The notes beneath the pieces are model-generated. The model made no database searches and was not told the origin of the DNA. It saw only the letters and a program-made list of their open reading frames with translations. This document shows, in pieces, positions 62,401 to 64,000 of a stretch of 64,000 nt of DNA (position 1 is the first letter of the stretch; every line of letters starts with the position of its first letter). Source of the stretch: Ottelia alismoides (Eukaryota; Streptophyta; Magnoliopsida; Alismatales; Hydrocharitaceae); assembly GCA_037367405.1 (NCBI GenBank), contig JAZKJV010011400.1, forward strand, positions 7,686,501-7,750,500. Direction: 5' to 3'. A program made the position numbers and the translations under genes.

Positions 62401-64000
62401 CTGACCGCTGGCGGCGATGATGTTGCCCTGGGCCGTTGTGCTGCCGCCAATCGTGTTGCCTGTCGCATTCACTCCGATCTGCACACCATTGCCGGAGTTA
62501 CCAACTGCGACATTTCCGGATGAATCAGTACCGATATAGTTTCCGCTGACAACATTATTGACTGAACCAGAGCCGTTTAACCAAACACCATTACCGAGGT
62601 TGCCACCGATGACGTTACGAGTGGTCGCGGTGGTGCCGCCGATAGTGTTTCCATCGCCTAGAACGTTGATACCGCTCCCGGAGTTAGCTTCGTCAACTCC
62701 TAAATTGACTCCGTTGGCTCCGTAGCTGCCAATATAGTTACCCGTGATGGTGTTGCCGCTGGACCCGAAATCGATCAAGATCCCGTCACCGTTAAAGTCC
62801 CGAATCACAAGTCCACGGATGGTGCTATTATCGGCGCTGCTGCTTAAGTTCAAGCCGTTACCAGTCAGCCCGTTACCATCGATCACAATCAACGGAGTTG
62901 CGGAATAGCCGCTCTGTGTCCAGCCATCGAGAATGACGGTCCCGGTAATCGTGGGCAATGCCGTCGTTAGATTGATCGTGGCAACGCCCGAGCCGATCGC
63001 GAAGTTGATGTTGTCTGAGCCGGCGGCATTGTTGGCATCGATAATCGCCTGGCGAAGTGAACCAGCGCCGCTGTCGTTGGTGTTGGTAACTGTGAAGGTG
63101 GCTAGCTCTCCCTCCCACTGCTCCAGGCTGCTGCCCACAACCTGGCTATGGAAACTAACATCACCCACGTGATACTCGAGTTCCCAATCCGCTTCGAACT
63201 TTAAGTGGCCAGTAGAATCGACGCTCATCGCAACATCCGCATCGAGCATGGTAGCCAATTGGACTGCCAGGTCTTGACCATCCGCCGTCGACGCAACTCC
63301 GCACCCGTAGATCATGATGTCGGCCTGGTCGGTCAAACCAGCTTGCCACATCAGCAGTTGCTGCTGGTACTGCTGGATGTTGGTGACGTTCAGCCAATCG
63401 CTACCCAGTTGGAACTGGCCGCTACCGCCGTGAGTCACGAAATGGATCGAGTCAAAATCGTGCTCCGAACCTGCCAGGTACTGGCCCACTTGCAGGATGC
63501 CACTGGCCTGCCGATCCAGCAGGACGATCTCCAATGATTGTTCCGCGCTGGAAAACTCGCTGTGCAGTTTCGCAATCAAGCCTTCCAGATCGTCCAACTG
63601 GGCATCGACAAAGGCTACCGCATGTCGCACCTCCGTTGGCGTATACCCGAGGTCACTGGCTGCGAACTGCGTAACCGCCGCGCCTGTGAGCGATTCGGGC
63701 ATTGCAGATGCAAAACTGTCGGTAGCGAGAGGCTCAATCGCTACCGGATCCCCAGCCAGTGGCTGATTGCAGCTGCTCAGATCAGCTTCCAGCATGGTCA
63801 GCAGCGCCTCGATTTCCTCGGGCGAGACGCTGGTAGAAATCTCGGCCGCGTTGACCGCTGCACTATCGATCGGAAGCGCTGTGGCCGAGTAGAGGACGCG
63901 GTCCTCCAAGAAGCAGGCTTCGACGACGACTTGACCATTTGCCCGGTCGGCTTGTACCGCCAGAGTACGGTACCAGTTGGTCAATGATTTAAACCACCAT
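44461..64000 (-). CDS. Giant multidomain surface protein (5' end beyond the window)
   Basis: More than 6500 codons on the minus strand. The frame is still open at the window edge (upstream codons read W-W-F-K-S); the only in-window start is a TTG at 63984, so the real start lies outside. N-terminus to C-terminus: LEDRVLYSATAL motif (about 63875-63910), DUF4347 domain (about 63630-63150), a SLRQAIIDAN-type beta-helix (about 63095-61900), LamG domains near 61400-60900, 59920-59400 and 57500-57070, two C-type-lectin-like domains (60670-60220, 58710-58270), cadherin-like repeats, a DNRLRE-type domain (about 54870-54365), a VCBS/cadherin array (53485-48960), more cadherins to about 45400, a Ser/Asn-rich linker (about 45130-45020) and a C-terminal hydrophobic segment (44650-44550) ending in a charged tail. 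Probably a calcium-binding adhesin. Confidence 0.95.
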   Translation of the reverse strand, partial: WWFKSLTNWYRTLAVQADRANGQVVVEACFLEDRVLYSATALPIDSAAVNAAEISTSVSPEEIEALLTMLEADLSSCNQPLAGDPVAIEPLATDSFASAMPESLTGAAVTQFAASDLGYTPTEVRHAVAFVDAQLDDLEGLIAKLHSEFSSAEQSLEIVLLDRQASGILQVGQYLAGSEHDFDSIHFVTHGGSGQFQLGSDWLNVTNIQQYQQQLLMWQAGLTDQADIMIYGCGVASTADGQDLAVQLATMLDADVAMSVDSTGHLKFEADWELEYHVGDVSFHSQVVGSSLEQWEGELATFTVTNTNDSGAGSLRQAIIDANNAAGSDNINFAIGSGVATINLTTALPTITGTVILDGWTQSGYSATPLIVIDGNGLTGNGLNLSSSADNSTIRGLVIRDFNGDGILIDFGSSGNTITGNYIGSYGANGVNLGVDEANSGSGINVLGDGNTIGGTTATTRNVIGGNLGNGVWLNGSGSVNNVVSGNYIGTDSSGNVAVGNSGNGVQIGVNATGNTIGGSTTAQGNIIAASGQNGLLITGEGSDNNVVRNNFIGLGANGTTVLGNAGDGIAITGGADSTTIGGVNMGNTIVGSRVYGIEVNGASAGTSIQGNFIGTNAAGTVVHGSGLSGILLTGGATGSVIGGTATGEGNTITDSGLYSGSINAGVSITSSSSTGNSVIGNSIFGNRGLGIDLDTVGVTANDTGDGDTGPNNLQNTPTLTNAFIFGGTGTVVAVSGSINTTPNVNGVILHFYATPNAGNVNAREGRRYLGSTTVNTNASGDATFFNVTLAGYSGLVLPGEIITATATTPGANGNTSEFSQGFVANSSAANSAPSTSRLVSSTDGGITMNLAGYNSYLEAEDGSAVLGGRTQFSMEFQVRGGPNAGDFGYSLASYATPTDGDALFIGAFKSAGSEFVALQVNGVGVGVTTDVDQIFDGNQHTLTVTWNQSGGAYAVYRDGVLIGSGTGLATGQTLASGGRLAFGVDLDTGGDSWVPGGLFQGTLTDIRVFGDVRTATEVAANFAGTVPYYEDNLVANWRLDDLSTEGQSSNSVSGNALALRQLTQTWSSVDTPALSLRLNENSVTGTVVGQVQGIDIEREQRISALLAADSNLHYNAETGKFYKVVTTNTDWTVARTTAMSTTLNGVNGQLATVRSANENAFLAQFAAVAGKDMWLAGNDVLAEGTWRWQTAGSDAEAIWQGTSTGMRLGGAYTNWDSGEPNDNGGIGDYMAMLANGRWDDDANNGGGAPNGYFIEWNADDVLDATHALTYSITSQTVAGAFAINSDTGVITVANGALLNFEAQTSHTLTVRVTDGSGATFDRSYTIALNNLTEESSAPSDLSAGINLNTDGGNNAYLMTANGGAVLGGRSALTLEVSYAMSSSGATDSTLLSYAVASADNEVTLRISPTGAIMFNINNSTAVSTPNFSQLLDGKMHAIAVSWDNTAGDVRFYVDGQLVHTSTGLKVGTFIQHSGTLVLGQDQDSVNGGFDPNQRFSGTLYDVRVWSRAISDEQIALNYQQVSGSVEPGLIANWRMSGITGGTTIAESVGNIVLGLANVPVGGSFTSSTTTSGLIVAENATAGTRVGQLSVTDADLSRDVLLDGLFREANPPGSFATYSSGQTLGNWTVQSGDVDLIGTLWQTSPLGGRSIDLNGNNPGAISQSLTTVAGRQYQVIFNASGNWTSGEATKDFRVSAGGVSQDFSLMQPNGWSTSNMLFSGRTMTFTATGSSTTLAFQGLDSGGSGAVIADVRVIEIPQAVQAILSSNSALSYDAATGKFYRLVTSGVTLQNAINGATASTVNGVSGQLVTIRSEYENQLVTSIARSINQDVWIGASDRTTEGVWRWLNGNNDGATFFTQGVGTENGSFAGFTGGSPGNAEDGARIRQDLGQWEVTNTNSTYGYIIEWDASEVVSNFRYSITSDPSGAFTIDANTGEITVANAAPLNEIATNPTITVQVTDAAGNSYSESLTITVNRVNDNTPVITSNGGGANAAINVAENSTTVTTVTATDADLPAPTLTYSIVGGLDQARFTINSATGALAFVAAPNFEAPNDSDANNVYQVIVRASDGTLFANQTIAVTVTDANEAPTVSQVTGAVAAYDFENGSGNAPSTVAGGPNLTVGSGVTYSTSASRFSGSSGLLFSNDADSTSPPVSLPSIPGVANSNAITFGAWVRFDQLAGPGQGWERIFDFGGGAANNNLWLGRAGDTNALWLEAFSGGTQVGRIELTNALSGQQGNWLHIAATVDASNVGSIYINGTLAGSVTFSSAINYSAWTSHRIGSSNWTPDRQFRGAMDDIAIFDRALSAGEIATLASTSTQPTTVNKSIAENSANGTRVLDADASDVDAGSSISYSIQGGNTNNTFAINSTTGQVTVANSITLDFETTSSYALVVRATDNGGLFTDQTVSITVTNVNDAPVAVSDTATAIESGGVSNGTAGTNPSGNVLTNDTDGDAGDTKTVSGVAAGTVASASTNVGSAVSGTYGSINIAAGGSYTYTVDNSNAAVQALRTNGQTLADVFTYTMRDAAGLTSTTQITVTIQGANDTPSDITGTLTVAENSANGTVVGTVSTTDVDSGDTFTYALTNNAGGRFSINTTTGQVTVANGSLLDFETNTSHTIVVQTTDAAGASFSKTMTVTITGVNEGPVAVSDTATAVEAGGISNGMAGTNPTGNVLTNDTDVDAGDTKTVTGVAAGSLANASGSVGSGVIGTYGSINIAAGGWYTYTVDNSNAAVQALRTSGNTLTDVFTYTMRDAAGLTSTTQITVTIQGANDAPNQAAIEGSSLSYTENAGAVAITSTLSLTDVDDANLNSATVQISSNYVAGQDLLSFTNQNGITGSWNSTNGTLTLTGSATKADYQAALRSITYTNTSEAPSTATRTVSFTVSDGALSSNTTTRDIAITAVNDAPVNLLPGVQTAGVNTTVTLSGANALQISDVDAANSSVRVTLTAANGVMTLATTAGLSFTSGDGTADASMVIQGTVAAINAALDGLSFAPTTNFSGTATITLQSEDLGNTGTGGNLSDTDVLSIQVGGVRFQEGVSGYTGTQDTYVTSNPGNTSFGNATTVMVDDPSSHGLIRFDNLIGNGAGQIASGSTITNATLSIYVTATDNLDFINVYRMLTSWSEASTWNSLGSGVQANNVEASSTVLTSFSSGQAGWVTITGITSTVQAWANGSTNHGFLLLGSSADNWEFYSSEFSTVSLRPYLTISYQSPQSADIDLDSNNSSGAAGSSFARAWTENGGPVTIADVDATIADADSSMLESMTITISNRPDGTLETLAANTAGTSISASYNSATGVLTLTGSDTVAHYQQVLRTVTYNNSSESPNTANRLITVQANDAFVASNVATATITVAAVNDAPVLDNSGNMTLTTITEDQLSNSGQNVASIISSAGGDRITDVDSGALEGIAVTGWTNGNGTWQYSINGGANWIDIGLVDNGSALLLRSSDLVRFLPNGQNATTGSLTFRAWDQSSGGAGNKVDVSTNGGTTAFSSATEVASITVTAVNDNPVAVSDTATAVEAGGISNGTGGTNPTGNVLTNDTDVDAGDTQTVVGVAAGSVANTSGSVGSGVLGSYGSINIAAGGSYTYTVDNSNAAVQALRTSGSTLTDVFTYTMRDAAGLTSTTQITVTIQGANDTPSDITGTLTVAENSANGTAVGTVSTTDVDSGDTFTYALSNNAGGRFAINASTGQVTVADGSLLDFESNTNHTIVVQTTDAAGASFSKTMTVSVTGVNEGPVAVSDTATAVEAGGISNGTGGTNPTGNVLTNDTDVDAGDTQTVVGVAAGSIANASGSVGSGVLGSYGSINIAAGGSYTYTVDNSNAAVQALRTSGNTLTDVFTYTMRDAAGLTSTTQITVTIQGANDTPSDITGTLTVAENSANGTAVGTVSTTDVDSGDTFTYALSNNAGGRFAINASTGQVTVADGSLLDFESNTNHTIVVQTTDAAGASFSKTMTVSVTGVNEGPVAVSDTATAVEAGGISNGTGGTNPTGNVLTNDTDVDAGDTQTVVGVAAGSIANASGSVGSGVLGSYGSINIAAGGSYTYTVDNSNAAVQALRTSGNTLTDVFTYTMRDAAGLTSTTQITVTIQGANDTPSDITGTLTVAENSANGTAVGTVSTTDVDSGDTFTYALSNNAGGRFAINASTGQVTVADGSLLDFESNTNHTIVVQTTDAAGASFSKTMTVTVTGVNEGPVAVSDTATAVEAGGISNGTGGTNPTGNVLTNDTDVDAGDTQTVVGVAAGSVANASGSVGSGVLGSYGSINIAAGGSYTYTVDNSNAAVQALRTSGNTLTDVFTYTMTDAAGLTSTTQITVTIQGANDTPSDITGTLTVAENSANGTAVGTVSTTDVDSGDTFTYALSNNAGGRFAINASTGQVTVADGSLLDFESNTNHTIVVQTTDAAGASFSKTMTVSVTGVNEGPVAVSDTATAVEAGGFSNGTAGTNPTGNVLTNDTDVDAGDSKTVIGVAAGVLANASGSVGSGVLGSYGSINIAAGGSYTYTVDNSNSAVQALRTSGNTLTDVFTYTMTDAAGLTSTTQITVTIQGANDTPSDITGTLTVAENSANGTAVGTVSTTDVDSGDTFTYALSNNAGGRFAINASTGQVTVADGSLLDFESNTNHTIVVQTTDAAGASFSKTMTVTVTGVNEGPVAVSDTATAVEAGGISNGTGGTNPTGNVLTNDTDVDAGDSKTVIGVAVGVLANASGSVGSGVLGSYGSINIAAGGSYTYTVDNSNAAVQALRTSGNMLTDVFTYTMRDAAGLTSTTQITVTIQGANDTPSDITGTLTVAENSANGTAVGTVSTTDVDSGDTFTYALSNNAGGRFAINASTGQVTVADGSLLDFESNTNHTIVVQTTDAAGASFSKTMTVSVTGVNEGPVAVSDTATAVEAGGISNGTGGTNPTGNVLTNDTDVDAGDSKTVIGVAAGVLANASGSVGSGVLGSYGSINIAAGGSYTYTVDNSNAAVQALRTSGNTLTDVFTYTMRDAAGLTSTTQITVTIQGANDTPSDITGTLTVAENSANGTAVGTVSTTDVDSGDTMSYSLIDDAAGRFAINSSTGQVTVVDGSLLNFEINSSHNLTVRVTDASGAFFDKVMAVVVTDTNDAPVLDNSGSMTLMSITEDQINNSGQTVASIIASAGGDRILDDDAGAMEGIAITGITSGNGKWQYSLNGGGSWSDVGTVAQNSALLLRSSDLVRFVPNSEQATSGSLIFHAWDQTGSTAGQQGTKVDASINGGVTSLSSTTEVATITVSEVVDAPVLSGISTIRTYTENSSHIRFGAGATVIDVDSPDFSGGTLTVTLANNGTADDRIFLVSQGSGPGQVQTVGNQAFIDGILVATTSGGLGVGSPLIISFTANADAADVQAVVNRLSYRSAGDNPSTAPRMLELVLTDGDGGTSDATSVQVNIVAINDAPSGADNTISFPEDTVYVLTAADFGFSDVEGHLFNRVWIVAVPTSGVLLYNGSPVAANTFILKSDIDLGLLTFTPTSNTNGPNYASFQFEVQDDGGTANAGIDRDQSSNTIIFNVTAVNDAPIANGDSATAVEAGGSSNSVPGLSPTGNVLINDTDVDAGDTKTVIGVAMGTLANASGFVGTGVAGSFGSINIAGDGSFSYTVDNSNATVQALRTSNQTLSDVFTYTMRDTAGLTSTTQITVTIQGANDAPHDITTTGMTIAENSSNGTLVGMATGVDVDAGTTYSYSLTDNAGGRFAIDPATGVITVTDSLLLNYEASPSHTVIVRATDEAGLFIEKAITINLTDVDEFDVSVPVDTDSSPNAVDENAAVGSAVGITILASDSDASNSGITYSLFDNDGGRFAIDPTSGVVTLVTVLDREVDGPSRTITVRATSQDGSFADQQFSITINDMNEFQVTAPVDTNALPNTVAENAASGTQVGLTVRAEDADATNSAVTYSLDDDAGGRFSINASTGEVSVANGSLLNFEAATSHQITVRSTSADGSFATATFSINLSDVDESPVSALADADAVANFVLENAVVGSSTGVTAQASDSDGTATIAYSLDDNASGRFAIDAVTGVVTVLGAIDREVTSSYNITVRATSSDGSSSTRAFTINIGDVDEYDVGPISDVNPAFNAVAENAANGTVVGVVASAVDQDATNNSITYWLDGDAGGRFAIDQTTGTIFVADGSRLDYESTAAYTLVVRANSMDGSTSTTSLVVAILNVNEAPMGQNLRFSTNNVSPLVVTAAQLQSAVADPEADALTIVMAQDPNYGSVVMKPDGSLVYKADPGFVGQAYFTYQVFDGQLMSAAAMISIEVALPPAIDGSVGMGSSGDSGSGVSSSSNSSSNSSSSSSSSNNSSSSSNSSPDNRTSDKTTTNVTPWAALIEDNVRPGIDKQTTAEGTPGGEDPRLVEGVSAEAQVSQSVGESVPAMLVLGGTAWNPVSISVYAGGATEQNFNTRSLVHHIGQSMLIPIGEVSSAEEIASNSTYSFSEPAKWTVISTGVIIWAVRLGQIITTFASTASVCLHLDPVNLIQSTAKSDDEEVEVSLFDSRSKRK
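48235..48690 (-). repeat. TITEDQ-type module flanking the array, C-terminal copy
   Basis: Encodes a domain of about 150 residues (SITEDQINNSGQ, SAGGDRILDDDAGAMEGIAI, SALLLRSSDLVRFVPN). It is a diverged paralogue of the module at 53475-53930; the two copies bracket the 684-bp array on either side. Confidence 0.85.
48960..53485 (-). repeat. 684-bp tandem array of VCBS plus cadherin modules
   Basis: The phrase encoding QGANDTPSDI/TVTIQ recurs at about 48997, 49681, 50365, 51049, 51733, 52417 and 53101, exactly 684 bases (228 codons) apart. Each unit has a VCBS-type module (VSDTATAVEAGGISNGTGGT ... TYTVDNSNAAVQALRTSG) and a cadherin-type module (AENSANGTAVGTVSTTDVDS ... SLLDFESNTNHTIVVQ). There are seven VCBS modules with six nearly identical cadherins between them; the seventh cadherin, at the C-terminal side, is diverged. 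DNA identity between inner units is very high, including synonymous sites. Confidence 0.95.
53475..53930 (-). repeat. TITEDQ-type module flanking the array, N-terminal copy
   Basis: Encodes TITEDQLSNSGQ, SSAGGDRITDVDSGALEGIA and SALLLRSSDLVRFLPN; paralogous to 48235-48690, placed immediately N-terminal to the array. Confidence 0.85.
55695..56760 (-). repeat. Older, diverged VCBS/cadherin units of the same period
   Basis: Two VCBS modules with one cadherin between them. The same landmark phrase occurs at about 55695 and 56379, again 684 bases apart, but the DNA has diverged clearly from the main array. A single further VCBS module lies at about 47030-47400. Confidence 0.85.

Overview
The window is bacterial chromosome from a planctomycete, most likely a Pirellula/Rhodopirellula-type member of the Pirellulales. 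The evidence is a set of families largely specific to or strongly expanded in that phylum: a PSCyt1/DUF1549/DUF1553 protein paired with a DUF1501 protein, a DUF1559 pseudopilin-like protein, a PEP-CTERM protein, a Gfo/Idh/MocA oxidoreductase next to a DUF1080 protein, a small protein starting MNPYEPP, and a giant surface protein with an N-terminal LEDRVLYSA motif and a DUF4347 domain. No rRNA, tRNA, CRISPR array or intact mobile element was recognised.

Layout. 1-6787 (+) is part of a Tad/Flp pilus locus: the end of an unidentified protein, TadA/CpaF, TadB, TadC, the secretin RcpA/CpaC, a glycine-rich lipoprotein and the TPR lipoprotein TadD. 6856-11713 holds a PEP-CTERM protein, a DUF1559 protein and a large YncE/phosphoesterase fusion. 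11758-16239 (+) holds a small unknown protein, a Tat-exported Gfo/Idh/MocA oxidoreductase translationally coupled to a DUF1080 protein, and a polysaccharide pyruvyl transferase-like protein with a Tat-like leader. 16539-25256 is mostly on the minus strand: a secreted DUF1579-like protein, a truncated hybrid kinase, a beta-propeller protein, GAPDH, L-serine dehydratase, an HTH/degenerate-receiver protein (+) and SppA. 25940-35496 holds small membrane proteins, a sugar isomerase-like protein, pdxJ, dapA, a receptor Ser/Thr kinase, a glycine-zipper protein, a CHASE3 hybrid kinase and a HEAT-repeat protein. 35497-37111 is a decayed stretch with an IS630-type transposase remnant and tandem repeats. 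37112-44339 holds an amine oxidase, a 50-residue membrane protein, an orphan FtsH-like zinc peptidase, and the DUF1501/DUF1553 pair. 44461-64000 (-) is one giant gene of more than 6500 codons whose start lies beyond the window.

How the parts work together. The pilus genes give a motor (TadA/B/C), outer-membrane channel (secretin) and assembly lipoproteins; pilin, prepilin peptidase and CpaB are not in the window. The Gfo/Idh/MocA plus DUF1080 pair fits oxidation and cleavage of glycosides outside the cytoplasm (inference). The giant protein (DUF4347, beta-helix, LamG, C-type-lectin-like, DNRLRE, VCBS and cadherin modules, C-terminal membrane segment) looks like a cell-surface adhesin.

The most unusual features at DNA level are a 684-bp tandem array inside the giant gene (seven near-identical periods), a dispersed palindromic intergenic repeat with six clear copies between 6.8 and 20.4 kb, a second inverted-pair repeat at 16.3-16.5 kb, and several short tandem repeats (13, 37, 6 and 3 bp).
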